In this document: piece after piece, positions 14,948 through 23,603 of the stretch
How the letters are laid out: each line of letters starts with the position of its first letter
Position numbering within the stretch: the stretch's first letter is position 1
Assembly: GCA_003021905.1 (NCBI GenBank)
Contig: PXPI01000120.1
Span: forward strand, 1 to 36,078
DNA: 36,078 nt
Direction: 5' to 3'
DNA from: Cyanobacteria bacterium SW_9_44_58
Lineage (GTDB): Bacteria; Cyanobacteriota; Cyanobacteriia; Cyanobacteriales; Rubidibacteraceae
Translations under genes and position numbers: made by a program
The notes under the pieces: model-generated
Databases searched by the model: none
Told to the model about the DNA's origin: nothing
The model's input: the letters and a program-made list of their open reading frames with translations, nothing else

Positions 14948-15928
14948 TTAATCATTCAATACCACAGTTTTTCCGCTTTCGGCGGCAATACGGGCGGCAT
15001 CAGCCACTCGAGTGGCATAAGAACTGGCATGGGGTTGCACATAAAGGGGCTGCTTCTGGGTTAAATAATCCAAAACGGCGGCGGTATCTTTGGCAAATAA
15101 TCCTCGCCGACTCCCCACTTCAATGGGGGTGGTTTCCTCTCCCCGAATCAGTTTTCCCTCATTGCCGTCAAACAGCAAGGTTCCTTTGTCGCCGTGCAAT
15201 TCAAAACGGCGATCAGTGTGCCAAAAAACTTCCCCTTTGCCATAGGTGATCTCGGCAAATAGTCCGTTTTGGAATCGCAATTGGGCATGATTGAAACAGG
15301 CAACATATTCCTCAGGAGTATCGCGATCCCAATAGCGGGTATAGCAACTGACGGAATTAACTTTGCCGAATAAATCTGTAAAGCGATGCAACCGAGACAC
15401 AGCGCCGCTCAAAGGAAAACCGAATAATTTTTTATGATAGCTCCATTTGCGGGGAGCGGGACGTTTGGGATTAATGGTACTATAGCGTGCGTAAAATGCC
15501 TCGCCAATTTCAGGCAACCATTGACGAATGGCATTGTGCAATCCCCCTAACAGTTCAATGTGTTCCACATGAAGCAGTTGATTTTGAAGTTTGGCAAAAT
15601 GGATTAAATACTGCGCTTGTTCCGGATTTAAAGAAAGGGGATATTCCACCGCCACATGTTTTCCCGCTTCTAAGGCGGCTTGGGCTAAGTCTCCGTGCTG
15701 GGCATTGATATTGCAAATGACGACTAACGCAACATCAGCATTGGCAATAAGCGCCTTTGGGGAGTCATACCCTTTAACGGCGTAAGTTTGACAAAATTCG
15801 TTTAAGCTTTCGGGACGATGTCCGGCAACAGCAACTAGCTGAGCGCGATCGTCTTCTGTCAATGCTTCTGCTCGTCGCTGCGCAGCAAAACCAGTACCGA
15901 TTATACCAGTGCGAATCGAGTTTGTCAT
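14948..15928 (-). CDS. bvdR: Biliverdin reductase (Gfo/Idh/MocA family)
   Basis: NAD(P)H-dependent oxidoreductase of 326 residues. The Rossmann motif GIIGTGFAAQRRAEAL sits at the N-terminus, then CNINAQHGDLAQAALEAGKH and VEYPLSL, the family's cofactor-proximal motifs. The catalytic-domain stretches LLHVEHIELLGG, FYARYSTI, FGFPLSGAVSRLHRFTDLFG, EITYGKGEVFWH and VGSRRGLF match, by my recollection, the Synechocystis BvdR protein, which reduces biliverdin to bilirubin and affects phycobilisome pigments. The generic Gfo/Idh/MocA label is certain; BvdR is likely. It is divergent from sufE with an 80-base promoter region. Confidence 0.85.
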   Translation of the reverse strand: MTNSIRTGIIGTGFAAQRRAEALTEDDRAQLVAVAGHRPESLNEFCQTYAVKGYDSPKALIANADVALVVICNINAQHGDLAQAALEAGKHVAVEYPLSLNPEQAQYLIHFAKLQNQLLHVEHIELLGGLHNAIRQWLPEIGEAFYARYSTINPKRPAPRKWSYHKKLFGFPLSGAVSRLHRFTDLFGKVNSVSCYTRYWDRDTPEEYVACFNHAQLRFQNGLFAEITYGKGEVFWHTDRRFELHGDKGTLLFDGNEGKLIRGEETTPIEVGSRRGLFAKDTAAVLDYLTQKQPLYVQPHASSYATRVADAARIAAESGKTVVLND

Positions 15929-16007
15929 TGTCTCCTCCGGGACAGTACCATTGCTAAGATGAAAGGGAGCAGCGCGAACGAGATTAATTTAAGAAGGTTA
16001 AATTAAC

Positions 16008-16448
16008 ATGTCTTCTCATGAATCCTATCTCCCTCCCAAGTTAGACAAAATTGTACAACGTTTTAAGCGTCGCAGTGACCCGAAACAAAAATATCAACAA
16101 TTGCTCTGGTATGCGAAAAAGCTGGAAGAAATGCCAGAAGAGGCAAAAAATCCAGAGAATAAAGTGTCAGGCTGTGTGTCGCAAGTTTATATTACGGCTA
16201 GTTTAGAAGATGGGAAAGTTCACTATTTAGGAGATTCGGATGCCCAATTAGTTAAAGGATTGGTTGCCTTTTTAATTGATGGTTTAAATGATTTGCCCCC
16301 GGAAGAAATTCTCAAAGTGTCTCCCGATTTTATTGAGGAAACCGGATTAAACGTTAGTCTAACCCCCTCTAGGGCTAACGGATTTTATAATATCTTCCAA
16401 ACCATGAAAAAGAAAGCATTGGGATTTAGTGTTGCCTCGCAAAATTAA
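16008..16448 (+). CDS. sufE: Fe-S cluster assembly sulfur acceptor
   Basis: A 146-residue SufE-family protein. The catalytic Cys56 lies in NKVSGCVSQVY, the site that accepts persulfide sulfur from the SufS cysteine desulfurase and passes it to SufB. YQQLLWYAKKLEEMPEEAKN upstream and SPDFIEETGLNVSLTPSRAN downstream are typical. It acts in the cytoplasm. The ATG follows an AAGAAGGTTAAA stretch serving as ribosome binding site. No other suf gene is adjacent. It precedes the MscS cluster on the same strand, but a separate TATAAT lies between them. Confidence 0.95.
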   Translation: MSSHESYLPPKLDKIVQRFKRRSDPKQKYQQLLWYAKKLEEMPEEAKNPENKVSGCVSQVYITASLEDGKVHYLGDSDAQLVKGLVAFLIDGLNDLPPEEILKVSPDFIEETGLNVSLTPSRANGFYNIFQTMKKKALGFSVASQN

Positions 16449-16482
16449 GTCTTTGGGTAGTGTTGAATAAGGTGAGGTGCTG

Positions 16483-16488
16483 TATAAT
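16483..16488 (+). promoter_or_regulatory. Possible -10 element of the MscS gene cluster
   Basis: A perfect TATAAT lies 38-50 bases before the candidate starts of the first MscS gene. TTGAAT sits upstream but with only 14 bases between them, short for a sigma-70-type promoter, so the -35 is uncertain. Confidence 0.35.
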
Positions 16489-16525
16489 TATTGGCGACTA
16501 AGTTGTTTATTTTCAGCTAAAAACC

Positions 16526-17752
16526 TTGATTTTTACCGTGTTCAGCACTACCAACAACGACAATATTTTGCCAAATTTAGAAATGTTTTTACAAGCTGAT
16601 CCCGCTTCTGCGGAAGATACTGAGTCAATGCTGCAGTTGCTCGATGAAGCGGAGCGGTTTTTTTCAAAACAATCGATTTCCATTGATCCGCTCTACTTGC
16701 TTATTGGATTGGCAACGCTACTAATCGCCATTATTATTTTTGTTATTCCCAAACTTCTTAACTTTTTAGTTTCCCGTTTTTTACCGACAGAATTAAGGGA
16801 TGCCTATCAACAAATTTTTGCCCCTTATCAAAGGTGGATTTTTCTCTCAATTCTTCTTGCCATCGGCGATATTGTTCTCTTATTAACCCCTGATATCCCC
16901 ACCTGGCTATATATCAGCGAGTTTTTCCTGGGGGGCGCGATCGCGATTAACATCTGCCTGTTGGCGTTTACCCTATTTGATAAGTTTTTTGGGGGATATC
17001 TGCTCGATTTGGCCCTCAGAAGCCGCAATAATGTCAATAGCGAACTCTTAGCGTTTATTAAGTTTGTTGCCAACACGCTAATTGTTCTTATTGTTATCTT
17101 TATTTTTGCCGAATCCCATCGTTTAAGCATTACTGGCTTAATTGCAAGTATTGGCGTTGGCGGCCTTGCCATTGCCTTTGCTTCCCAGAAAGTTCTGGAA
17201 CAAATATTGTGGACAATTTTACTCTACGTGGATCGGCCCTTTGTGGCAGATGATTATATTCACCTGCAAGACGGCACCTTCGGCAGAGTGGAAGCCATTG
17301 GCTGGCGTTCCAGCAAAATTCGTCTATCTGGGAAAGGAACTCTGGTGGTTATTCCCAATAGCATGCTCACTCAGATGTCCATTGAAAATCTCTCAGGGGC
17401 ACAGAAAATTATTAGCCTCCTTAATATTTTCTTTGAACGAGACATTCCTGAACAAGAAAAAGCATTGGTTCGGCAAATTATCTTAGATAGCACCAAGGAT
17501 ATTTACGGCATTGACCACCGTTTAACGGAAGTAACTTTTGAAAATGTCGGAAATACTAGCAATGGTCAAACTGGGCAAGTACAAGCTCAGGTGAGATTCT
17601 TTGTTCTAGGCGCGGGATCCACGGCGCTGGAAATTCGCACCCAACTTTTAGATGCGGCGCGACGCAACATTAGCAAACGTCTCAAAGATTACGGCATTGG
17701 TTTCCAAATCGACGAAAAACCCATCAATGTCGATTCTCCCATGAATATTTAG
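16526..17752 (+). CDS. MscS-family mechanosensitive channel, paralog 1
   Basis: About 408 residues (TTG at 16526; GTG at 16538 or ATG at 16582 are alternatives, and none has a clear ribosome binding site). Membrane helices occur near residues 55-75, 105-150 and 185-235. The pore helix and start of the beta domain read IGVGGLAIAFASQKVLEQ and LLYVDRPFVADDYIHL, then FGRVEAIGWRSSKIRLSG, and VVIPNSML, the standard MscS signature. It is the most divergent of the four tandem paralogs: the C-terminal TRARISLF motif of the others is absent, though it keeps NVDSPMNI at the end. MscS channels open on membrane tension to release solutes during hypo-osmotic shock. Confidence 0.92.
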   Translation: MIFTVFSTTNNDNILPNLEMFLQADPASAEDTESMLQLLDEAERFFSKQSISIDPLYLLIGLATLLIAIIIFVIPKLLNFLVSRFLPTELRDAYQQIFAPYQRWIFLSILLAIGDIVLLLTPDIPTWLYISEFFLGGAIAINICLLAFTLFDKFFGGYLLDLALRSRNNVNSELLAFIKFVANTLIVLIVIFIFAESHRLSITGLIASIGVGGLAIAFASQKVLEQILWTILLYVDRPFVADDYIHLQDGTFGRVEAIGWRSSKIRLSGKGTLVVIPNSMLTQMSIENLSGAQKIISLLNIFFERDIPEQEKALVRQIILDSTKDIYGIDHRLTEVTFENVGNTSNGQTGQVQAQVRFFVLGAGSTALEIRTQLLDAARRNISKRLKDYGIGFQIDEKPINVDSPMNI

Positions 17753-17778
17753 TCCACTTTTCATCAGTATTGCCAGTA

Positions 17779-18951
17779 ATGAGCCTACTTGCTTTCAACC
17801 CCTTACAAGTTCTTCCCGAGAGTTGGAAACTGATAAACCCTGTCGAGTTTTATCAAGACAACCAACAGTTCCTGATTGAACTCGGAATTCGGTTAGCAGG
17901 GTTAATCATTCTCCTTTGTATTATCCTTGCTGTTTGTCGAGTCATCCCTTGGATTTTGCTTTGGTTTTGCGCGCGATCGCTGCCCTCAGAAAAATATAAA
18001 GAATACGAGCATTTTAGTGAACCCTTCCGAAAGGACTTAATTAGAGCGCTTACTTTCATCTTCATTGATATCAGTCTGACGATTCTTAAACCTTATGAAC
18101 AGGTTTATCCGATAATTAACTTTATTGCCGACTTTGCGGTCATGGCAAGTACCGCTTGGCTGGTCTCAAAAGTTGCTAAACAAGCGATCCGTATCTATGG
18201 CGTCACTCTCCTGAAACGGGTGAGTCAAGAAGTCAACGATCTCATTTTGATTTTTGAAAATACTGTCAATGTGATCATTGGCTTTCTTGCGGTGGTTATT
18301 TTTGCCCAGAGTAAAGATTTTAATCTCATTGCCCTGTTAACCGGTTTAGGAATTGGCGGGATCGCGATCGCGTTTGCGGCCCAAGAAGCCTTATCGCAAA
18401 TTCTAGCGACCATTGTCATTTACTTGGATCGTCCCTATCTTACCGGCGAGTACGTTCGCATCAACTTTGTCGCTCCTCAGGAAGATGTTTATGGGCGCAT
18501 CGAGTCCATTGGCTTACGCTCCACCAAGTTGCGCATTTCTGCCACGAATACCTTATTGGTGGTTCCCAATTCCCTAATGGTCACCAAAGATATTGAAAAT
18601 ATCTCCCGAGGCACGAAGGTGATGGTGCTGTTTTATCTTGATTTCTTTGAAGTTTTGGATGAGTCGGAACGGGCATTAGTGGATAAGGTAGTACAAGAAA
18701 GCGTCAATCGAGAACTGTTTGGATTGGATCCCGGCAGTACCCAAGTTGTTCTCTTTGAACCGGAAGATAAACCTGGGACACGAGCTCGCATTAGTCTATT
18801 TGTCATGAGCTCTAACCAAGAGTCGATGATTATTCGTAAACGGTTAGTCGAAATTGCTAACAAGTCCATCAGCGACCAGTTAAAAACTCAGGGATTGAAA
18901 TTTGAATTTGCTGAACCAACAATTTATGTGGACTCGCCTGTCACCCTTTAA
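17779..18951 (+). CDS. MscS-family mechanosensitive channel, paralog 2
   Basis: About 390 residues from the ATG at 17779 (a TTG at 17770 is possible). Three or more N-terminal helices (LGIRLAGLIILLCIILAVCR, then INFIADFAVMASTAWLV) lead to the pore segment LGIGGIAIAFAAQEALSQIL and the beta-domain motif LDRPYLTGEYVRI, YGRIESIGLRSTKLRIS, VVPNSLM. The C-terminal alpha/beta domain contains GTRARISLFVMSSNQESM and ends TIYVDSPVTL. It is 26 bases downstream of paralog 1 and 30 bases upstream of paralog 3. In the pore-exit segment it has AAQEA where paralogs 3 and 4 have AAKEV, a charge difference at a conserved position. Confidence 0.95.
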   Translation: MSLLAFNPLQVLPESWKLINPVEFYQDNQQFLIELGIRLAGLIILLCIILAVCRVIPWILLWFCARSLPSEKYKEYEHFSEPFRKDLIRALTFIFIDISLTILKPYEQVYPIINFIADFAVMASTAWLVSKVAKQAIRIYGVTLLKRVSQEVNDLILIFENTVNVIIGFLAVVIFAQSKDFNLIALLTGLGIGGIAIAFAAQEALSQILATIVIYLDRPYLTGEYVRINFVAPQEDVYGRIESIGLRSTKLRISATNTLLVVPNSLMVTKDIENISRGTKVMVLFYLDFFEVLDESERALVDKVVQESVNRELFGLDPGSTQVVLFEPEDKPGTRARISLFVMSSNQESMIIRKRLVEIANKSISDQLKTQGLKFEFAEPTIYVDSPVTL

Positions 18952-18981
18952 TCCTGACTTACCGTCACTTGAGAACAAATA

Positions 18982-20121
18982 ATGGAGATTTTGGAAAATT
19001 TGCAACAAAATTTGGCAATTGACATTAATCTTCGATGGCAATTGCTTAACTTTGCAATCCGACTGGGATGGTTTGTTCTTTTAACCTTAGTCGCTGTGTT
19101 CCTAGGGCGAGCCTTACCCTCTTTGATTCAATGGGGCATTGATCGCTTTGCCCTCAAATTTCTAATTGAGCCCTATGAGCGGGTTGTTATTCCGCTACGG
19201 GGCTTAATTGTTCGCAGCGGTATTTTAATTATTACAGCCATCAACATTAAGCTCTTTCAGCCTTATCCAGGACTGTATGAGTTTTTAAGGTTTGTTGTTT
19301 ATCTACCATTGACCGTTGTGGTAGCTTGGTTTTTATCTCGATTGGTGCGACAAGTGGTTCGGGTATATGGGATCAAGATTCTCCAAAACTTTCGTCGGGA
19401 TGCGGATGACTTTCTTATTATCGGAGAAAGCCTTGCCAATTTTATTATCGGGTTCTTTGCCGTAATTTTCTTTGCTCAAAGTCAGAGCATCAATATCATT
19501 AGCATTCTAACGGGGGTAGGGATTGGCGGCGTTGCTGTTGCCCTTGCCGCCAAAGAAGTTTTATCTCAAGTAATTAAAACGATTCTAATTTACCTGGATC
19601 GACCTTATATTCCAGGAGAATATATCCGAGCCAACTTTAATTTTCTAGACGAGGATATTTACGGTCGTGTTGAATCCATTGGCATTCGTTCCACAAAAAT
19701 TCGGCTCGCTGCTAAAAATACCCTTTTAATTGCGCCTAACTCCCTCATGGCAAGAATGGATGTGGAAAATGTCTCCCGAGGGAAAAAGATCATGATTCTG
19801 TTTTACCTAGATTTTTTCAAGCAATTAAATGACCGGGAAAAGGTGCTAGTCCATCAAGCCATTGAAGACAGTCTCCACAACAAACTCTCCGATGTGGATT
19901 CCAGCAGCACGCAAATTGCTTTGTTTGAATTAGAGGAACAAGCAGGAACGCGCGCTCGCATTAGTTTATTTGTTAAAGGGGCAAATGAAAAGTCAATTAT
20001 GATTCGTAAACGATTGGTGGAGATTGCTAACCAGTCCCTAACAAATCGATTGCAAGCAGAAAATTTACAGTTTGAATTTGCTGAACCAACAATTTATGTA
20101 GATGCACCGATGACAATGTAG
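18982..20121 (+). CDS. MscS-family mechanosensitive channel, paralog 3
   Basis: A 379-residue channel subunit. Opening helices (LLNFAIRLGWFVLLTLVAVF, ILIITAINIKLF) lead to the pore helix VGIGGVAVALAAKEVLSQ, then LDRPYIPGEYIRANFNF, YGRVESIGIRSTKIRLA and IAPNSLM. The C-terminal domain contains GTRARISLFVKGANEKS and IRKRLVEIANQSL and ends TIYVDAPMTM. It is closer to paralog 4 than to paralog 1 and probably arose by tandem duplication. The start ATG lies 30 bases after paralog 2; its stop is 12 bases before paralog 4. No signal peptide is separate from the first helix; the location would be the plasma membrane. Confidence 0.95.
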   Translation: MEILENLQQNLAIDINLRWQLLNFAIRLGWFVLLTLVAVFLGRALPSLIQWGIDRFALKFLIEPYERVVIPLRGLIVRSGILIITAINIKLFQPYPGLYEFLRFVVYLPLTVVVAWFLSRLVRQVVRVYGIKILQNFRRDADDFLIIGESLANFIIGFFAVIFFAQSQSINIISILTGVGIGGVAVALAAKEVLSQVIKTILIYLDRPYIPGEYIRANFNFLDEDIYGRVESIGIRSTKIRLAAKNTLLIAPNSLMARMDVENVSRGKKIMILFYLDFFKQLNDREKVLVHQAIEDSLHNKLSDVDSSSTQIALFELEEQAGTRARISLFVKGANEKSIMIRKRLVEIANQSLTNRLQAENLQFEFAEPTIYVDAPMTM

Positions 20122-20133
20122 CAAAGGGAAATA

Positions 20134-21270
20134 ATGGATCTTTCTGAAATTTTGCTAAAACTTCAATTTGGAGATGCCAACTTCCAACAACTGCTAAAGT
20201 CTTTTGCAAGGGACTTAGGTTGGTTTGTTTTTTGGACGATTTTGGGCATCCTAGTGACGCGATTATTGCCGTTTTTTTTCCAGTGGTGTGTGGATCGCTT
20301 TGCGCCGAAATTTATTGCCGAACCGCATAATCGCATTATTTCTCCATTACGAAACTTACTTGTCCGTACGGCTCTAATCATTATTATTGCCATTAATATC
20401 AATGTATTTCGCCCTTATCCTGCATTATTTAACTTTTTGCAATTATTTGCTTATTTTGCTGTAACCATTAGTGTGGCGTGGTTTATATCACGCATAGTGC
20501 GACAGGTAATGCAAGTTCACGGAACTCAATTGATTAAAAGCTTCAGCGGTAAAGGCGACGATATTATCATTATCGGCGAAACAATAGCAAATGTAGCGAT
20601 TGTTTTTTTTGCCGTCATCTTCTTTGCTCAGAGTCAAAATCTGAATCTGGCAAGTGTTCTCACTGGGGTTGGTATTGGCGGAATTGCCATTGCCTTTGCT
20701 GCTAAAGAAGTGTTGTCGCAAATTGTGGGTACCATTGTTCTTTATTTAGATCGGCCTTATGTCCCCGGCGAATATGTTCGCGCCAACTTTAATCCGGCAG
20801 CGGAAGATATTTATGGACGTGTGGAATCAATTGGGATTCGTTCGAGTAAAATTCGACTCGCTGCCACCAATACCCTCTTAATTGTTCCCAATTCCATTAT
20901 GGCCAGCACCGACGTAGAAAATATTTCTCGGGGAACCAAGGTCATGGCGTTGTTATATTTAGACTTTCCCAGAGTATTGCGAGATGGAGAACGATCCTTG
21001 GTGGATCAGGTTTTAAATAATAGCTTGGGCCATGTTTTTGGCATTGAATCAGGCAGTATCCGCATTGCTACGTTTGAACCGGAAGACAAACCGGGAACTC
21101 GCGCCCGGGTTAGCTTCTTTATCATGAGTGCCAGCAGTGGTTCCCTCAACATTCAGAAACGTTTGGTGGAAGTGGCGAATCAGGAAATTGCCGAGCGTTT
21201 AGCGGCAAATGATCTCCAGTTTTCCATGGAAGAACCGATGATTTATGTTGATTCGCCAGTCACCAAATAA
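20134..21270 (+). CDS. MscS-family mechanosensitive channel, paralog 4
   Basis: A 378-residue subunit. Its ATG follows AAAGGGA, a fair ribosome binding site, 12 bases after paralog 3, so the array is read as one transcript. Helices FARDLGWFVFWTILGILVTR and LIIIIAININVF precede the pore segment VGIGGIAIAFAAKEVLSQIV, then LDRPYVPGEYVRANFNP, YGRVESIGIRSSKIRLA, IVPNSIM, and the C-terminal GTRARVSFFIMSASSGS, ending MIYVDSPVTK. It completes a run of four adjacent MscS genes with no other gene between. It is convergent with the Fur-family gene, 9 bases apart. Confidence 0.95.
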   Translation: MDLSEILLKLQFGDANFQQLLKSFARDLGWFVFWTILGILVTRLLPFFFQWCVDRFAPKFIAEPHNRIISPLRNLLVRTALIIIIAININVFRPYPALFNFLQLFAYFAVTISVAWFISRIVRQVMQVHGTQLIKSFSGKGDDIIIIGETIANVAIVFFAVIFFAQSQNLNLASVLTGVGIGGIAIAFAAKEVLSQIVGTIVLYLDRPYVPGEYVRANFNPAAEDIYGRVESIGIRSSKIRLAATNTLLIVPNSIMASTDVENISRGTKVMALLYLDFPRVLRDGERSLVDQVLNNSLGHVFGIESGSIRIATFEPEDKPGTRARVSFFIMSASSGSLNIQKRLVEVANQEIAERLAANDLQFSMEEPMIYVDSPVTK

Positions 21271-21279
21271 GGAATAAGC

Positions 21280-21873
21280 TTAGTTGGATTCGTTGTTGGA
21301 GGATTGAGCAAATGAATCAGAAGATTCTCTTTCAGCAATTTCTTGTTCAATTTCCTCAATTCCTTCCTCAGAAGATCCTTCAGAAATGGCACGGGTGCAA
21401 GCCCAATTACTGGGAAGGGCTGACGGCCATCCCATCCGAATTGCTTCTGGGCAAATGGTCATAATAGTTAGCTGACAGTCAATTAGTTGTAATCCTTCTT
21501 TTTCCGCTTGCTTCAGGCTTTGTTTTAGGATGGAGTCATTGTTGAATTCAATGGTACGGTTACATTGAATGCAGACAACATGGTGGTGATGGTGGGGATG
21601 AGGGCGATTCAGTTCATAATGTTTGTGTCCCTCGGCTAATTCTAATTCCCGTAAAATCCCCATCCGTGTCATGAGTTTGACACTGCGATAGATGGTGGAT
21701 AAACTAATTTCCTCGCCTCGTTTTTGAAGAAGGTGAAATAGTTCTTCCGCGCTGAGATGATGCCCTCGGGGCAGGTTTTGAAACACATGGAGAATCGTTT
21801 CCCGTTGTGGTGTCAAACGCCAACCGCGAGAGTTCAATTCAGCTTTGAGGGAGGATGAGGTATAGGGAGGCAT
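21280..21873 (-). CDS. Fur-family transcriptional regulator (Fur or PerR type)
   Basis: About 197 residues from the ATG at 21873 (ATG at 21879 and TTG at 21894 are upstream options). The winged-helix domain reads GWRLTPQRETILHVFQNLPR, LSAEELFHLLQKRGEEISLS, TIYRSVKLMTRMGILREL. The metal-binding part has HPHHHHHVVCIQCNRTIEF (Cys101, Cys104) and later IDCQ and ICPEAIRMGWPSALPSNWAC (Cys141, Cys159). The usual second CxxC zinc pair is therefore not conserved: CPEA replaces CPxC. A Ser/Glu-rich 30-residue tail follows. It represses iron-uptake or peroxide-stress genes depending on subtype, which I cannot fix. A perfect palindrome in its promoter suggests autoregulation. Confidence 0.9.
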   Translation of the reverse strand: MPPYTSSSLKAELNSRGWRLTPQRETILHVFQNLPRGHHLSAEELFHLLQKRGEEISLSTIYRSVKLMTRMGILRELELAEGHKHYELNRPHPHHHHHVVCIQCNRTIEFNNDSILKQSLKQAEKEGLQLIDCQLTIMTICPEAIRMGWPSALPSNWACTRAISEGSSEEGIEEIEQEIAERESSDSFAQSSNNESN

Positions 21874-21944
21874 TACCATAATGATTCTTGGCAATAAATG
21901 CTATATATTGAAAATGATACTCGTTAATCGCTTTAGTTGCAACA

Positions 21945-21963
21945 ATTTTCAATTATTGAAAAT
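21945..21963. promoter_or_regulatory. Perfect palindrome in the fur promoter, candidate Fur/PerR box
   Basis: ATTTTCAATTATTGAAAAT is a 9-1-9 perfect inverted repeat about 72-90 bases upstream of the regulator's start. Fur and PerR boxes are about 19-bp AT-rich palindromes of this shape. A related half-site, TGAAAATGATA (21909-21919), lies closer to the start. Autorepression is common in this family. Confidence 0.55.
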
Positions 21964-22009
21964 CTACTGCAATAGAATCCTCCCTTTCTCCCATCTTTCG
22001 TTTTCGTTA

Positions 22010-22999
22010 TTAACCGCCGATTTGAGACATGGTACGGGTATAAGTTCCGCTTTCGGTGCCGTTATTGCGTTCCTTAAAGTTGATTTCAGGTTTAATCTCA
22101 AGAATATGGCGCACGCGATCGCGCATTTGGTTAAAATCGGGATGATTGCGCAAAGAGGTTTTGAGATCGATTTGTCCCATTTCATTTAATAAACAGGGAC
22201 GCAACCAACCATCTGCTGAGAGGCGCATGCGATTGCAATTGTCGCAAAAACATTCCGACATCTGAGAAATAAACCCTAAAGTGCCTTTTGCTCCCGGAAT
22301 TTGGAAGACATCTGCCGGGCCGTTTCCCGCGACGGCTGAAGTTTCTAATCCCCAGTTGTTGCGAATGTCTTGACGAATTTCTTCCGAGGGAATCCAGGCG
22401 CGATCGCTGTATAATTCACTATTGCCAATGGGCATAAACTCAATAAAGCGCACGTGCCAATTTCTTTCAAGAGTCAACGCCGCCAAATCTAAAATTTCGT
22501 GGTCATTGACGCCAGGAATCACCACGACATTTAATTTTAAGGGATCAAATCCCACTTGATGCGCTTTAAGAATGCCATTCCAGGTTTGTTGCCAACGACT
22601 GCGCCCGTTGTTACCGATAATGCTATCGAAATTTTCAGGATTAAGGGAGTCCAGGCTAATATTGATTCGTCTTAAACCAGCCTCATAAAGCGGTTGGGCA
22701 AACTTCTCCAACAGAAACGCATTGCTGCTAATTGCTAAGTCTTCTGTTTCCGGCAGAGAATTAATGGCTTCCACAATTTCTACAATATCGGGACGCAATA
22801 ACGGTTCGCCACCGGTTAAACGAAATTTTTTAAATCCCAAGGGAATAAAAACTTCTTTTAAGAGGGTAATAATTTCCTCTTTTGTTAAGAGACTTTCCTG
22901 AAGAAGATAATTTAATTCTTCGCCGCTGGGCATACAATAATGGCAGCGAAAATTACAGCGATCGATTAAACTAATGCGAAGATAATCAACAGTTTGCAT
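22010..22999 (-). CDS. moaA: GTP 3',8-cyclase (molybdenum cofactor biosynthesis)
   Basis: Radical SAM enzyme that rearranges GTP in the first step of molybdopterin synthesis. The 329-residue product has the SAM cluster motif CNFRCHYC (Cys15, Cys19, Cys22), [20 protein letters not shown], the AdoMet-contacting stretch [13 protein letters not shown], and the C-terminal second cluster [20 protein letters not shown]. The C-terminal end [15 protein letters not shown] has the usual double-Gly, needed for interaction with MoaC. The ATG at 22999 begins [15 protein letters not shown]. It stands between the fur promoter and a Uma2 gene; no other moa gene is visible. Confidence 0.97.
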   Translation of the reverse strand: MQTVDYLRISLIDRCNFRCHYCMPSGEELNYLLQESLLTKEEIITLLKEVFIPLGFKKFRLTGGEPLLRPDIVEIVEAINSLPETEDLAISSNAFLLEKFAQPLYEAGLRRINISLDSLNPENFDSIIGNNGRSRWQQTWNGILKAHQVGFDPLKLNVVVIPGVNDHEILDLAALTLERNWHVRFIEFMPIGNSELYSDRAWIPSEEIRQDIRNNWGLETSAVAGNGPADVFQIPGAKGTLGFISQMSECFCDNCNRMRLSADGWLRPCLLNEMGQIDLKTSLRNHPDFNQMRDRVRHILEIKPEINFKERNNGTESGTYTRTMSQIGG

Positions 23000-23023
23000 A
23001 AACAGGTGAGTTGTGCTGGCTTC

Positions 23024-23602
23024 TTACCAAATTAGATCAACATTCAGTGTAAAATTGCATAAGACATCTTCCCCCGACAGGGTTTGAGGAGAGTCTAACA
23101 CTTGTTTCGGCTGGTTAGCACGATAAATTTCCACTTGTCGCTGTTGACGGTTAATCAACCAACCTAAGCGAGTTCCATTCTCTACATATTCGCTCATTTT
23201 TTGCTGTAACATTGGTAACGAATCGCTCGCTGACCGCAACTCCCCTACAAAATCAGGACAAATTGGCGGAAATTTTGCCTGTTGTTCCAGTGTTAAACGG
23301 TTCCATCTTTCTAGCCTAAGCCAAGCAACATCAGGCGAGCGAATTGCCCCATTAGGAAGTTTGAAACCGCTAGAAGAATCAAAGGCAATTCCTGTTTGAT
23401 CTTGTTCTGCCCAATTGGCTAATTGTTGAATTAGTTTTAAATTCCGGTTCCCTGTTTCTCCTCCTGTGGGAGACATAATGATCGCTTTGCCGTCTGAGGT
23501 GCGTTCAAACTTTAAGTCGCGATTGGCAATACAAAGCTGATAAAACTGTTCATCGGTTAAATTTGTCGTTTTCAAGTCAAGGGTTAAAGGCATCTGTATC
23601 AT
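23024..23602 (-). CDS. Uma2 family (DUF820) protein
   Basis: About 192 residues; a PD-(D/E)XK-like Uma2 protein, very abundant and expanded in cyanobacteria. Signatures: NLTDEQFYQLCIANRDLKFE, IIMSPTGGETGNRN, FDSSSGFKLPNGAIRSPDVA (metal-binding Asp in SPDVAW), CPDFVGELRSASDS, GTRLGWLINRQQRQVEIYR. The Glu and Lys of the nuclease fold lie in the FVGELRS and LGWLINRQ strands; in many members the catalytic Lys is replaced, so activity is uncertain. The ATG at 23602 sits two bases from the arsR stop (alternative ATG at 23593), implying coupling to arsR. Its biological role is unknown. Confidence 0.9.
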   Translation of the reverse strand: MIQMPLTLDLKTTNLTDEQFYQLCIANRDLKFERTSDGKAIIMSPTGGETGNRNLKLIQQLANWAEQDQTGIAFDSSSGFKLPNGAIRSPDVAWLRLERWNRLTLEQQAKFPPICPDFVGELRSASDSLPMLQQKMSEYVENGTRLGWLINRQQRQVEIYRANQPKQVLDSPQTLSGEDVLCNFTLNVDLIW

Positions 23603-23603
23603 T

